From positions 20,325 to 84,324 of the forward strand of contig NZ_CABPSC010000019.1 of assembly GCF_902459585.1 (NCBI RefSeq): 64,000 nt of DNA, read 5' to 3'. The translations under genes were made by a program, and so were the position numbers. The notes under the pieces were generated by a model. That model searched no databases. It was not told where the DNA came from and saw only the letters and a program-made list of their open reading frames with translations. Positions 50,140 to 59,911 of this stretch are shown here, one piece after another. The stretch's first letter is position 1; every line of letters starts with the position of its first letter. This DNA is from Pandoraea nosoerga. Its GTDB lineage: Bacteria; Pseudomonadota; Gammaproteobacteria; Burkholderiales; Burkholderiaceae.

Positions 50140-51089
50140 GTCGACACCCGCTCCATGACGCGCATGATCGCCGAGCGCGCGCGCGGGTTGGCTTCGATCT
50201 CGGCGGCCGAAGGCTTGATCTTGCGACCGGTCTTGAAGGGCGGCTCCGGAATTTCGTGGGCGCGCAGGGGCACGCGGCGATCCACCGCCGGCGCGCTCGC
50301 GTGCGCTTGCATGAAGCGCTTCACGATACGGTCTTCCAGCGAATGAAAACTGATCGCCACGAGTCTGCCTCCCGTTTCGAGGACATCGGCCGCCACATCG
50401 AGTGCTATCTGCAGGTCCGCAAGCTCTTGATTGACGTGAATCCGTAGAGCCTGAAAGGTACGTGTTGCCGGGTCCTTGCCCTTCTCACGGGTCTTGACGG
50501 CGCCAGCCACGATCTCGGCAAGCTCCCGAGTGCTGACGAGTGGGCCGAGGCGGTCGGCGTTTGCCCGGCGAGCAACAAGCGCCTTTGCAATCTGAAAAGC
50601 AAACCGTTCTTCCCCATAGTCCTTGATGACCTCCGTCATTTCTTCCAGCGTTGCCCGGGCCAGCCAATCGGCAGCCGACTCGCCGCGCGTGGGATCCATG
50701 CGCATGTCGAGCGGACCGTCGAGTCGAAAACTGAATCCGCGCGCGGGATCGTCGAACTGCGGCGACGAGACGCCCAGGTCCAGCAAAACGCCCGACACCT
50801 TGCCGATACCGCGTCGGGCCAGCGCTTCGCGCAACGTCGCGAAGCTGTCGTGCTCAATCGAAAATCGCGGATCGGCAATCTTTGCCGCCTCCGCGATCGC
50901 TTGGGGGTCCTTATCGAATGCGATCAGCCTCCCCTTGGCGCCCAGCCGCTCCAGTAGCCTGCGACTGTGCCCGCCGCGGCCGAACGTGCCGTCGACGTAG
51001 ACGCCGTCGTCGCGCCACAGCAAGGCATCCACGGCCTCCTCCAGCAGGACCGTGCGGTGCTGCATTACCGTTTCCACCGCGTGCGCCAT
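50136..51089 (-). CDS. rsmH: 16S rRNA (cytosine-1402-N4)-methyltransferase RsmH
   Basis: Methylates C1402 in the ribosomal P-site. 317 aa from ATG 51089 ([20 protein letters not shown]). SAM motif [33 protein letters not shown]. Formerly mraW. Starts 22 bp after mraZ. Confidence 0.98.
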   Translation of the reverse strand: MAHAVETVMQHRTVLLEEAVDALLWRDDGVYVDGTFGRGGHSRRLLERLGAKGRLIAFDKDPQAIAEAAKIADPRFSIEHDSFATLREALARRGIGKVSGVLLDLGVSSPQFDDPARGFSFRLDGPLDMRMDPTRGESAADWLARATLEEMTEVIKDYGEERFAFQIAKALVARRANADRLGPLVSTRELAEIVAGAVKTREKGKDPATRTFQALRIHVNQELADLQIALDVAADVLETGGRLVAISFHSLEDRIVKRFMQAHASAPAVDRRVPLRAHEIPEPPFKTGRKIKPSAAEIEANPRARSAIMRVMERVST

Positions 51090-51111
51090 GCTCGTCGGAC
51101 CACCTGACCTG

Positions 51112-51540
51112 TCAAAAAGTGAAGTTCTTGAGTGCTTCCGGCATACCTTGCGCCATCGCCGCCTGTTCCTTGGCGGTGTACGTCGCGGCATCCCAGAGTT
51201 CAAAGTGACTGCCCATGCCCAGCAGCATGACTTCCTTGTCCATGCCCGCGGCCGCGCGCAACTCCGGCGCCACCAGGACACGCCCGGCCGAATCCATCTC
51301 GACGTCGGCTGCGTTGCCCAGGAAGATGCGCCGCCACCAGTGCGCGTCCATCGGCAGTGCGGCGATCTTGCCGCGGAAGATCTCCCATTCGGGACGCGGG
51401 AACAGCAACAGACATCCGTCCGGGTGCTTCGTGATCGTCACCTTGCCTTCAGCTTCGCCCTGCAGCACGTCACGATGCCGGGCCGGAATCGACATCCGTC
51501 CCTTCGCATCCAGTGAAAGTGCCGAGGCTCCCTGAAACAC
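51112..51540 (-). CDS. mraZ: Transcriptional regulator MraZ
   Basis: AbrB-like ring protein that represses the dcw operon through repeats in its own promoter. 142 aa from GTG 51540 ([22 protein letters not shown]), two tandem SpoVT-AbrB domains, each with a DxKGR- or DxAGR-type motif ([26 protein letters not shown]). First gene of the dcw cluster. Confidence 0.97.
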   Translation of the reverse strand: MFQGASALSLDAKGRMSIPARHRDVLQGEAEGKVTITKHPDGCLLLFPRPEWEIFRGKIAALPMDAHWWRRIFLGNAADVEMDSAGRVLVAPELRAAAGMDKEVMLLGMGSHFELWDAATYTAKEQAAMAQGMPEALKNFTF

Positions 51541-51607
51541 GTGCGCTCCCGTGAGGTTTCGTCCGCCTGCCTGTCATGCCGAAAGAGAAAGATTTCGTGC
51601 CTTACGC

Positions 51608-51669
51608 CACACAAAAATACACTTTCTCACACTATTTCCCACTTTAGAGGAGAGTGTTTGGGCGGTCAA
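51608..51669 (-). promoter_or_regulatory. dcw promoter with four MraZ-box repeats
   Basis: On the minus strand: -35 TTGACC (51669-51664), 17-bp spacer, -10 TAAAGT (51646-51641). Direct repeats AGTGGG (51643-51638), AGTGTG (51633-51628), AGTGTA (51623-51618) and TGTGTG (51613-51608) follow at exactly 10-bp steps. This is the spacing known for MraZ operators. The first repeat overlaps the -10, so binding should block initiation; the leader to GTG 51540 is about 95 nt. Confidence 0.85.
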
Positions 51670-51960
51670 GCTTTTCACCCGTTTTTCGGAGGAAATTTGG
51701 TAGACAGAACAATGACTTAGCGCACTTTCCTAAAGCCGAAAAACGGAATTTTGTCAGGAAAATTAAAGACATAAACGCGATAGTGAAAGTGGAACCTCAA
51801 ACTTTCGGCGTCGCCTCGCGGGAGGCCCGCCATCACTATCGATACCGGGGAGTGCGCGCTCACGCCGAGCGAAAGCCGGCGCTGTGCCGGGCGGCGGCGT
51901 CACGCGAGGGAAGTTCGATACCGGATGAGGGGTCGATCGGGGGAATACGGCGCAGACGTT

Positions 51961-52617
51961 CTATATATAGTAGGCGGTCGTCGTCATGACCTTCGCGGCG
52001 GCGCGCATGGCGCGCTGCACCGGCACGGGCAGTTCGACGCCGCCGGCATCCCGCGCGGCCTGGCCGTGCTCGATTTCGTCGATGCGCATCTGATCGACGA
52101 TGGCGCGCGAGCGCGTGTCGTGGGCGGGCAGGTCGTCAAGATGACCCTCAAGATGATGCTCGACCTGGCGCTCCGTCTCCGACATGAAGCCGAGGCTGAC
52201 CCTGTCACCACACTTGCCCGCGACGAAGCCAATTGCGAACGCGCCGGCGTACCAGAGCGGATTCAGCAGACTGGGGCGCGAGCCCAGTTCCGAGAGGCGA
52301 TGGGCGGTCCACGCAAGATGGTCCTCCTCCTCCCTGCCCGCATGCTCGAAGGCAGCGCGCAGCTCGGGCCGCTTCGTCGCGAGCTTCTGCGCCTGATACA
52401 GCGCCTGCGCGCAGACTTCGCCGACGTGGTTCACCCGCATGAGACCCGCGACGTGGCGGCGCTCCCGCGGCGAAAGCGCGTCGTCGCCCGCCGGCGCTTC
52501 GCTGACGTCGTCATCTATATAGGAAGGGGGCACGGGCGTCGGGCGCGAAGCCCGGGTAACGCCCGCGATCGCTCGCAGGCCACGGTCAAGCTCGGAGATC
52601 AGACTGTCGGAGAACAT
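51961..52617 (-). CDS. coq7: Ubiquinone biosynthesis hydroxylase Coq7
   Basis: Di-iron monooxygenase for the penultimate step of ubiquinone synthesis. 218 aa from ATG 52617 ([19 protein letters not shown]); a 21-residue upstream extension was discarded. Di-iron ligands are in [22 protein letters not shown], and ERQVEHH / DEIEHGQAA. Divergent from the porin. The gap to mraZ (51670-51960) holds no gene but has an 11-bp inverted repeat described under findings. Confidence 0.95.
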   Translation of the reverse strand: MFSDSLISELDRGLRAIAGVTRASRPTPVPPSYIDDDVSEAPAGDDALSPRERRHVAGLMRVNHVGEVCAQALYQAQKLATKRPELRAAFEHAGREEEDHLAWTAHRLSELGSRPSLLNPLWYAGAFAIGFVAGKCGDRVSLGFMSETERQVEHHLEGHLDDLPAHDTRSRAIVDQMRIDEIEHGQAARDAGGVELPVPVQRAMRAAAKVMTTTAYYI

Positions 52618-52817
52618 CGTACTTTCAACCCATCCAAATCTTTCACTATGTGGAACGCAGGACGATTCTTCCACGCACACCGTCCATGATACGCGCCTTT
52701 GCCCGGCGCGCCCTGCGCGGGCGCAAAGGCGCGAAATGCCCGCCGGACGCCGGTTTCCGGGCTGTTGCGTAAACGAAACAAAGGGCGCCGGAAACCCGCG
52801 TAAAACCGGCCTTTTCC

Positions 52818-52869
52818 TTTGCCGGCCACAGTGAATTTGTTACATTACGTCCAACTTCTCGCGAAGTTG
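52818..52869 (+). promoter_or_regulatory. Candidate porin promoter and 5'-leader hairpin
   Basis: TTTGCC (52818-52823), 17 bp, TACATT (52841-52846). The predicted start near 52853 falls at a 7-bp stem CAACTTC (52852-52858) / GAAGTTG (52863-52869), so the mRNA would begin with a hairpin. A second palindrome TCACTAGTGA lies further into the leader. Confidence 0.45.
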
Positions 52870-52935
52870 ATTAGCAAGGACGTTATCACTAGTGACCTTG
52901 TTAAACAAATCTCACAATCCTTTGGAGATCACTCA

Positions 52936-54156
52936 ATGAAAAAGTCGCTTCTCGCTCTGGGTGTGCTCGGCGCATTCGCTGGCGCTGCTCACGCACAAAG
53001 CAGCGTGACCCTGTACGGTATCATCGACGCTGGCATTTCGTACGTCAGCAACGAAGTCAACGCTGGCAACAACGCAAACACCACCAGCGGCAGCAAGAAC
53101 TTCAAGTTCAGCAACGGCAACCTGCAAGGTTCGCGTTGGGGCCTGAAGGGCGCTGAAGATCTCGGCGGCGGTCTGAAGGCGATCTTCGTCTTGGAAAACG
53201 GCTTCTCGCTGGGTAACGGCACGCTGGGTCAAGGTGGCCGCATGTTCGGTCGTCAGGCCTACGTTGGTCTGAGCAGCGCTACGGCTGGTACGGTCACCAT
53301 CGGTCGTCAATACGACTCCGTGGTTGACTTCGTTGGTCCGCTGGCTGTCGGCAGCCAATGGGCAACGTTCTCGGGCGCTCACCCGTTCGATAACGACAAC
53401 CTGAACAACTCGTTCCGTATCAACAACTCGGTCAAGTACACGAGCGCCAACTACGCTGGCTTCACGTTCGGCGGCCTGTATGGCTTCTCGAACCAGTCGA
53501 ACAACGGCGGCGGCAGCGGCTTCGCAAACAACCGCGCATGGTCGGCCGGTCTGGGCTACGCCAATGGTCCGCTGACGTTGGGCGCTGGTTATCTGTACAT
53601 CGGTACGCCGGGTAACGGCACGGCTGGCGCTATCAACGGCGACTACGCCAACCTGAACGAAGTCGGCGCATGGAACAACGGCACGGTCGGCACCGCAGCA
53701 ACGACCAGCGTCGTGGACAAGCAACAAATCTACGCAGCGGGCGGCTCGTTCGCATTCGGCCCGGCAACCGTCGGCCTGGTGTACAGCCACTCGAAGTTCG
53801 ACTACCTGCCGGGCGTGGGTGGTGGCAGCTGGAAGTTCGACAACATCGAAGCCAACGCCAAGTACATGCTGACGCCGGCTCTGCAACTGGGTCTGTCGTA
53901 CACCTACACGTGGTCGAAGCTGAGCGGCAACACCGTTGCAGCCAATCTGTACAACAGCGGTGGTGCTGAAGTGTCGCCGAAGTGGCACCAAGTCAACCTG
54001 GGCGTCGACTACTTCCTGTCGAAGCGCACCGACACGTACCTGGTTGGCAACTGGCAACACGCCACGAACGGTTCGTGGGCACAGCTGAACGGTCAACCGG
54101 CCAGCTCGAGCGCCAACCAGTTCGCCGTTACGGCTGGTATCCGTCACAAGTTCTAA
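52936..54156 (+). CDS. Gram-negative porin (OmpC/Omp32 type)
   Basis: Outer-membrane beta-barrel, probably trimeric and the main diffusion channel. 406 aa from ATG 52936 with GGAG upstream. Signal peptide of 20 residues cut after AHA. The mature part starts QSSVTLYGIIDAGISYVSN, the betaproteobacterial porin hallmark, has Gly/Asn/Ser-rich loops and ends TAGIRHKF with the C-terminal Phe needed for BAM. Codon use is strikingly uniform (AAC, GGC, GCT, CTG), as in highly expressed genes. A strong terminator follows. Confidence 0.96.
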   Translation: MKKSLLALGVLGAFAGAAHAQSSVTLYGIIDAGISYVSNEVNAGNNANTTSGSKNFKFSNGNLQGSRWGLKGAEDLGGGLKAIFVLENGFSLGNGTLGQGGRMFGRQAYVGLSSATAGTVTIGRQYDSVVDFVGPLAVGSQWATFSGAHPFDNDNLNNSFRINNSVKYTSANYAGFTFGGLYGFSNQSNNGGGSGFANNRAWSAGLGYANGPLTLGAGYLYIGTPGNGTAGAINGDYANLNEVGAWNNGTVGTAATTSVVDKQQIYAAGGSFAFGPATVGLVYSHSKFDYLPGVGGGSWKFDNIEANAKYMLTPALQLGLSYTYTWSKLSGNTVAANLYNSGGAEVSPKWHQVNLGVDYFLSKRTDTYLVGNWQHATNGSWAQLNGQPASSSANQFAVTAGIRHKF

Positions 54157-54187
54157 GCTGACAGTTTCTGTCACTTAAGCTTTGACG

Positions 54188-54214
54188 AAAGGGCACCTTC
54201 GGGTGCCCTTTTTT
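54188..54214 (+). terminator. Rho-independent terminator of the porin gene
   Basis: A 10-bp perfect stem AAAGGGCACC (54188-54197) / GGTGCCCTTT (54202-54211) closed by a TTCG tetraloop and followed by T residues. Confidence 0.92.
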
Positions 54215-54278
54215 ATTGCCCTGCCGCTTCGCCGTAGCGCGCCGCTCGTGCATCTCACCCCCCCCGTACATCCCCATC

Positions 54279-54308
54279 TTGACCTCACGTTTATTTCAAA
54301 CCTAAAAT
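54279..54308 (+). promoter_or_regulatory. Candidate promoter of the MarR gene
   Basis: TTGACC (54279-54284), 18 bp, TAAAAT (54303-54308), in an AT-rich stretch. Two AAATTT sites nearby (about 54305-54325) could be operator half-sites; that is a guess. Confidence 0.5.
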
Positions 54309-54339
54309 TTCCATATTGTAAATTTCTGCTCCCTTGACC

Positions 54340-54819
54340 ATGAGCCTCGCCGACTCGGACTCTCTCGATCTCGAAACGCGCGCCCACGATCGCGAGCACG
54401 ACGCACTGCGCCTGTGGTTGCGGCTCCTCACCTGCGCCAACATGATCGAGACGGACATTCGTTCGCGCCTGCGCCAAGAGTTCGACTGCACGCTGCCGCG
54501 CTTCGATTTACTCGCGCAGCTCGACCGTCATCCCGAGGGATTGAAGATGGGCGAGCTGAGCAAGCGGATGATGGTCACCGGCGGGAACGTGACCGGTATC
54601 ACCGATCAGTTGGAGAAGGAAGGTTGGGTGACGCGCGAAACGGTCGTCAACGATCGGCGGGCCTTCCTCATCAAGCTCACACCGCGAGGCAAAAAAGCCT
54701 TTTCCAATATGGCACGGGCTCACGAGCAGTGGATCGAAGCGCGCCTGGGACGTCTTCCTGAAGACCGCCGACAACAGCTGTACGGCCTGCTGGGCGATCT
54801 CAAGACGGTGATCGGCTGA
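54340..54819 (+). CDS. MarR family transcriptional regulator
   Basis: 159 aa from ATG 54340. Winged-helix core: LPRFDLLAQLDRHPEGLKMGELSKRMMVTGGNVTGITDQL (in parts) with the wing VTRETVVNDRRAFLIKLTPRG. The DRR motif in the wing is diagnostic. The ligand and targets are unknown; the pattern is close to betaproteobacterial MarR proteins of aromatic degradation regulons, but no such genes lie next to it. Confidence 0.9.
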   Translation: MSLADSDSLDLETRAHDREHDALRLWLRLLTCANMIETDIRSRLRQEFDCTLPRFDLLAQLDRHPEGLKMGELSKRMMVTGGNVTGITDQLEKEGWVTRETVVNDRRAFLIKLTPRGKKAFSNMARAHEQWIEARLGRLPEDRRQQLYGLLGDLKTVIG

Positions 54820-55080
54820 GCGATACCCCGCCGATACCCCGCCTGCGCTGGCTCGTGCGCTGGCTCGCGCGCCCGTGCCATTAGGCGATCGTATCGTCAT
54901 CGCCGCCGAGCGAAACCGCCGTGCGTCGAGCGCGGCGCCAGTCGTAGTCTGCCCCTGCCGCTCGGCCACGACCATTCTTTTGCACGGGGCCGCAGAAGCC
55001 CCTTTCCGTTCTCGACTTTCCTGGACTGACATCCAGCGCTTGCGCAGGGAACGCACGGCCGTCCTCTCAAGGGCGGCCTG

Positions 55081-56214
55081 TCATCGCCCGGCCTGTACCG
55101 GCGTGTCCATCATGGCTCTCGCGGCCATCGCGGCCGGCGTATGGTCCAGCGTTGTGAGCGCCGCGTTGCGCTCGGCCTCCGGGCGTTTCGACATCGCCTT
55201 GACGGCCGCATAGAACCTTGGCAAATCGTCGTGTTCCTGCGCAAGCAGCGCCATGAATGCCGGAACCCATTGGTTGTAGGTGGCGAAGGAGCCGATCTTC
55301 GCATTGTTCAGGTCACTGGCAAACCATAGATCGAAGCCTTGGTATCCGCCCCATGAGCGCTTCAGAGCGTCATAGTCCGCGCGCATGGCGGCGAACAAGG
55401 CGTCTTTCTGCACCGCTTTATCGGCATCTGACGCAGCACTGGCATACAGCGTCTCCAGACGCTTCCGATAGCCGTCGACCAGCTTGCGGAACTGGCGCCG
55501 GTGCGCGTCGTAGCGCTCGTACTCCATGGCGGCATCGGGGTGCTCGCTCAGCCATCGGCGCACGCCTACGGTCTCCACCGCCACGGCGAACGACTCGTTG
55601 AACGCCGTGTCCCCCCGAACGAACAGTATCTGATGCGCGAGCTCATGGAAGATCATGCGGGCGACTTCCGCGCGCGGCAGGTAAATGAAGGTATTGAGCA
55701 GCGGATCGTCGAAATACCCCAACGTCGAGTACGCCGGAATACCCGCGACGAACGTCTCCCAACCGTCGCGGTGCAACTCAGCCGCGTATGCTTCGGCGGA
55801 CTCGCGCGAGTAATACCCACGATATTCCACACAGCCAACGACCAGCAAGCATGATTCATGGAGCTTCAGGGAGAGCGGGGGTGCGGCGAACACGTTGTAG
55901 ACAACGAAGGGCCGCTTCAGATCGGCGTAGCTGCGATAGCTGCCATTGTCCGGCTCACCCAGCGACGTCACGGCATAGCTTCGAATCTGTTCGGCCTCGA
56001 CAAGCCGCGCACGCAGGCGCGGGTCGAGCGACGGGTCGGCCAGCAGGTCTGCCACTGGCTGTGCCTTGTGCAGCACGGCGAAGTGTCCGTTGATGGACTG
56101 CGCGTAGTATCCGACCTGACTGCATCCCGCCAGCGCGAACAGCAGTCCGTTCACTGCCACGGCCGCTAACGCGCGACACGCCCGCGTCGCCGGCAGCGCG
56201 GCAATCATGGGCAT
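55081..56214 (-). CDS. Putative zinc aminopeptidase lipoprotein (PF10023-like)
   Basis: 377 aa from ATG 56214; ATG 56274 (with GAGGGG upstream) and 56301 are possible starts. I prefer 56214 because it places the lipobox (LFALAGC, Cys31) at the normal distance. Mature part starts SQVGYYAQSINGH, a family signature, and holds the metalloprotease motif HELAHQ (residues 190-195) with NESFAVAVE downstream as third ligand region. Periplasmic, membrane-anchored by lipid. Substrate unknown. Confidence 0.85.
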   Translation of the reverse strand: MPMIAALPATRACRALAAVAVNGLLFALAGCSQVGYYAQSINGHFAVLHKAQPVADLLADPSLDPRLRARLVEAEQIRSYAVTSLGEPDNGSYRSYADLKRPFVVYNVFAAPPLSLKLHESCLLVVGCVEYRGYYSRESAEAYAAELHRDGWETFVAGIPAYSTLGYFDDPLLNTFIYLPRAEVARMIFHELAHQILFVRGDTAFNESFAVAVETVGVRRWLSEHPDAAMEYERYDAHRRQFRKLVDGYRKRLETLYASAASDADKAVQKDALFAAMRADYDALKRSWGGYQGFDLWFASDLNNAKIGSFATYNQWVPAFMALLAQEHDDLPRFYAAVKAMSKRPEAERNAALTTLDHTPAAMAARAMMDTPVQAGR

Positions 56215-56320
56215 CGCCCGGCACAGCGGCAGACGGAACGCCTGCGGTACCTTTTTGAAATGCTGACGGCCCATGCGCTGCCCCTCGTCGACGCCCGCCA
56301 TTGCTGCCGCCGATGCCGCG

Positions 56321-58399
56321 TTATAACGGCGCCACGTCGACGAGGCAATCGTAAAACGTCGGCGCGCGTCCGAGATCGGTCAGTTGTTGACTCGTGACCT
56401 CATTGGCGTTCTTGCCATCCGGCGCGAGTTTCTTCCACCAGATCGACAGGCCGACGACCACGCCCTCCCGCGCACGATCGGTGACGCGGGCCTTCGCGTT
56501 CAACGTGCCCCGATCGTTGAAGATCTTCACGATGTCACCGTCGGCAATCCCTCGCGGGGCAGCGTCTGACGGGTGGATGTCGAGCGTCGGCTCCCCTACC
56601 GAGGCGCGCAGGCTGTCGACGTTTACGAAGCTTGAATTAAGGAAGTTGCGCGCCGGCGGCGAAATCATCGCCAACGGGTAGCGCTCGGCCAACGCCGGAT
56701 TGCTGGCAGCCGATTCGTAGGGCGGCACCCAATCCGGCAATGGGTCGAAACCCTCCTCCAGCATCCGCTCGGAATAGAACTCGCACTTGCCCGACGGGGT
56801 ATAGAACTGACCGTTGGCGAACGGTGCTTCGGGAAGGTCATAGCGGATCCAGCCGTCGCGCTTGAGCTGTTCCCAACTGCTGCCCGCCATGCGGGCGTCG
56901 TTCCAGCGAATGGACTGTGCCGCGAGGTCATCGTCCGTGTCGGAAAAGCATGGCTCCTGCCAGCCCATCCGCTTCGCCAGCAGACGGAAGATCTCCGAAT
57001 TCGGTTTCGCTTCGCCCAGCGGGGCGATCGCGGGGTTGTTGGCCAGCAGATAGGTGTGGCCATATGCCTTGTGGATGTCGAGGTGCTCGAGCTGTGTCGT
57101 GGCCGGCAGCACGAAATCGGCATAGTCCGCGGTATCGGTCTGGAAGTGTTCGAGTACGACCGTGAACAAATCGTCGCGTCCGAAACCCTCGGCAACCTTG
57201 GCCGACTCGGGGGCCACGGCGACCGGGTTACTGTTGTAGACGATGACGGCCTCGATCTTCGGCCCGAACGTTCCACCGCCCGGATGGCACAACGCATCGC
57301 CAATGGCGCTCATGTTGACCACACGCGGGGGCCGGTCCTGCCTGGGCCGCAGATCCGGACGGGCTTGAGCCACGCCGTCCACCGGCGCAAAGCCGGACGT
57401 CGACATCAGCAGCCCGCCTGCCGGATCGCGCCAGGCGCCGATCAACGCCGGCAGGCATGCGATCGCGCGCGTGGCCTGCCCGCCGCCCCGGACGCGCTGC
57501 ATGCCGTAGTTGAGGCGAATCGCCGCAGGCCTGACGCTAGCGTATTCCCGCGCCAGCGCGATGATGACGTCTTCACTGATTCCGCAGATTTCCGCCACGC
57601 GCGATGGCGTATAGCGCCGCACACGCTCCTTGAGCTGAGGATATCCGACTGTGTGACGCGCGATGTATTCGTGATCGACAAGATCCTCATTGATCAGAAC
57701 GTGCATCATGCCGAGCGCGAGCGCAGCATCGGTGCCGGGAAGCAACGCAATGTGCTGGTGGCATTTTTCGGCCGTCAGAGAACGATACGGATCAATGGCA
57801 ATGAGCTTTGCCCCACGGCGCTTAGCCTCCTGCGCGATCGCCCAGAAGTGCACGCTCGAGGTGATCGGGTTGCTGCCCCAGATCAGGATCAGCTTGCTGT
57901 CGACGAAATGTTCGACATGCATGCCCACGCCCGCGCCATACGTGTAACGCATGCCGGCCGCGCCTGCACTCGCGCAGATGGTGCGATCGAGCTCCGACGC
58001 GCCAATCTTGTTGAAAAATCGTGCCGCCATCGATTCACCCTGCACGAAACCCATCGTGCCCGCGTAGCTGTACGGCAGGATCGCTTCCGGCTCGCGTGCC
58101 GCGATGGCCCCGAGCCGAGCGGCAATCTCGTCGAGCGCCTCGTCCCAACTTACCCGCACGAACTGGCCGCTGCCTTTCGGGCCGACACGCTTTAGCGGGT
58201 GCAGCAGGCGCTCGGGATGATAGGTCCGTTCGGTGTAGCGAGCGACTTTCGTACACAACACGCCCTTGGTCGTCGGATGGTCGGGATCGCCCTGAACCTT
58301 GATCGCAACGCCGTTCTCCACCGTTACGTGCAGCGCGCACGTATCGGGACAGTCATGCGGGCATGCGGCCCGAACGACGTGGGCTTCGGTCGTCATCAC
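56321..58399 (-). CDS. Molybdopterin oxidoreductase (Mo-bisMGD family)
   Basis: 692 aa. A 4Fe-4S cluster motif with cysteines 13, 17, 21 and 49 (CPHDCPDTC, GVLCTK), then the DMSO-reductase-family domains: WGSNPITSSVHFW, NYGMQRVRGGG, YNSNPVAVAPES, and a C-terminal molydopterin-dinucleotide domain from about 570. No Tat signal at the N-terminus, so it is probably cytoplasmic. The expected Mo ligand region is TICASAGAAGMRYT, where Ser or Cys could serve. Substrate unknown; resembles the stand-alone oxidoreductases annotated as formate dehydrogenase-like. Confidence 0.9.
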   Translation of the reverse strand: MMTTEAHVVRAACPHDCPDTCALHVTVENGVAIKVQGDPDHPTTKGVLCTKVARYTERTYHPERLLHPLKRVGPKGSGQFVRVSWDEALDEIAARLGAIAAREPEAILPYSYAGTMGFVQGESMAARFFNKIGASELDRTICASAGAAGMRYTYGAGVGMHVEHFVDSKLILIWGSNPITSSVHFWAIAQEAKRRGAKLIAIDPYRSLTAEKCHQHIALLPGTDAALALGMMHVLINEDLVDHEYIARHTVGYPQLKERVRRYTPSRVAEICGISEDVIIALAREYASVRPAAIRLNYGMQRVRGGGQATRAIACLPALIGAWRDPAGGLLMSTSGFAPVDGVAQARPDLRPRQDRPPRVVNMSAIGDALCHPGGGTFGPKIEAVIVYNSNPVAVAPESAKVAEGFGRDDLFTVVLEHFQTDTADYADFVLPATTQLEHLDIHKAYGHTYLLANNPAIAPLGEAKPNSEIFRLLAKRMGWQEPCFSDTDDDLAAQSIRWNDARMAGSSWEQLKRDGWIRYDLPEAPFANGQFYTPSGKCEFYSERMLEEGFDPLPDWVPPYESAASNPALAERYPLAMISPPARNFLNSSFVNVDSLRASVGEPTLDIHPSDAAPRGIADGDIVKIFNDRGTLNAKARVTDRAREGVVVGLSIWWKKLAPDGKNANEVTSQQLTDLGRAPTFYDCLVDVAPL

Positions 58400-58610
58400 T
58401 ACTCCTTTTCTCTACGCAAATACGTCGCCAGGGGACAGTGGGGACGTTGGCGCTATTGTATTACGTTCGTTCGCGCCCTGCCCCGCCGCGCGGCGCATCA
58501 GGGCGTTTTTCGGCCGTTTCCGGGGCGCCGCTCGGCCGATTCCCAGCCAGGGTGTCATACCCGTCCATTAGGGGTAAGATGGGCCATTGCGCTCCGCAGG
58601 AAAACCCGAC

Positions 58611-59807
58611 ATGAAGCTGATCCCAGAAATCGACGCCGCCCGCGGCGAAATTCAGTCCATCCGACGTGACATCCATGCCCACCCGGAGCTTTGCTTCGAA
58701 GAGAAACGGACGTCGGACATCGTTGCCGATACGCTGACCAAGTGGGGCATCCCGATTCACCGGGGCCTCGGCACGACAGGCGTGGTCGGCATCATCAAGA
58801 ACGGCACCAGCGACCGTGCGATCGGCCTTCGTGCCGACATGGACGCACTGCCGATTCACGAAGCGAATACGTTCGAACATGCGTCGAAGCATGAAGGCAA
58901 GATGCATGCGTGCGGGCACGACGGACATACGGCCATGCTGCTTGCTGCGGCGCAATATCTGCAGAAGCATCGCCATTTCGACGGCACCGTTTATCTGATT
59001 TTCCAGCCTGCCGAAGAAGGCGGCGGCGGCGCCCGCGAAATGATCAAGGACGGCCTGTTCGAGCGCTTCCCGATGGAAGCGGTTTTCGGAATGCACAACT
59101 GGCCCGGCACGCCGAGCGGCACATTTGCCGTGACCCCCGGCCCGATGATGGCGTCGAGCAATGAGTTCAAGATCACCTTGCGCGGCAAGGGAACGCACGC
59201 TGGCATTCCCCATGCCGGCATCGACCCCGTGCTCGCTGCGGTGCACGTGGCCCAGGCGCTGCAAAGCATCATCTCCCGCAACAAGCGCCCCATCGACTCG
59301 GCTGTGCTGTCCATCACGCAGATCCATGCCGGTGACACGACCAACGTAGTGCCCGACGAAGCATGGCTCGGCGGAACGGTTCGCACGTTCTCGATCGAGG
59401 TGCTCGATCTAATCGAGTCGCGTATGCGTGAAATTTCGGAGTTTGTGGCCAAAGGCCTCGGCTGCGCGGCCAACGTCGAGTTCCATCGCAATTACCCGCC
59501 CACGATCAACGATCCCGCCATGGCAAGCCTGTGCGCGGACGTCATGCGCCAGGTCGTGGGCGACGAAAACGTCAACGACAAGGTCGAGCCGACGATGGGC
59601 GCGGAAGACTTCTCTTTCATGCTCCTCGAGAAGCCCGGCGCGTACGTTTTCATCGGAAATGGCGACGGTTCGCACCGCGACCATGGTCACGGCCTTGGCC
59701 CATGCAACCTGCACAACGCCAGCTACGACTTCAACGATGACCTGTTGCCGCTGGGCGGCACCTATTGGGTAAAGCTGGTCGAGACGTACTTCGCCCGCAA
59801 TCAATGA
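58611..59807 (+). CDS. M20-family amidohydrolase (hippurate/IAA-amino-acid hydrolase type)
   Basis: 398 aa from ATG 58611 (AGGA upstream; TAAGAT -10-like box at 58575). Hydrolyses an N-acyl amino acid; substrate not determined. Metal-binding residues in HACGHDGHTAM (C101, H103), the general-base Glu in QPAEEGGGG, and the dimerisation lid domain from about 185. HAHPELCFEE and GLRADMDALPI are the classical signatures. Single-gene unit with its own terminator; divergent from the oxidoreductase. Confidence 0.93.
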   Translation: MKLIPEIDAARGEIQSIRRDIHAHPELCFEEKRTSDIVADTLTKWGIPIHRGLGTTGVVGIIKNGTSDRAIGLRADMDALPIHEANTFEHASKHEGKMHACGHDGHTAMLLAAAQYLQKHRHFDGTVYLIFQPAEEGGGGAREMIKDGLFERFPMEAVFGMHNWPGTPSGTFAVTPGPMMASSNEFKITLRGKGTHAGIPHAGIDPVLAAVHVAQALQSIISRNKRPIDSAVLSITQIHAGDTTNVVPDEAWLGGTVRTFSIEVLDLIESRMREISEFVAKGLGCAANVEFHRNYPPTINDPAMASLCADVMRQVVGDENVNDKVEPTMGAEDFSFMLLEKPGAYVFIGNGDGSHRDHGHGLGPCNLHNASYDFNDDLLPLGGTYWVKLVETYFARNQ

Positions 59808-59841
59808 CGCTCCACGGCCTGGTCCGCACGGAAGAATGAAC

Positions 59842-59874
59842 AAAGCCGGCAAAATGACTTGCCGGCCTTTTTTC
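59842..59874 (+). terminator. Rho-independent terminator after the amidohydrolase
   Basis: AGCCGGCAA (59844-59852) pairs with TTGCCGGCC (59859-59867) with a 6-nt loop and a six-T run at 59868-59873. Convergent DUF3047 gene lies beyond. Confidence 0.8.
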
Positions 59875-59911
59875 GTTTCTCACGTTTCTTACGTTTGTCG
59901 CGAACGTCTGA

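Noticed and set aside
48164-50158. 664-codon frame antisense to ftsI
   Set aside because: Shadow of ftsI; no domain-like sequence.
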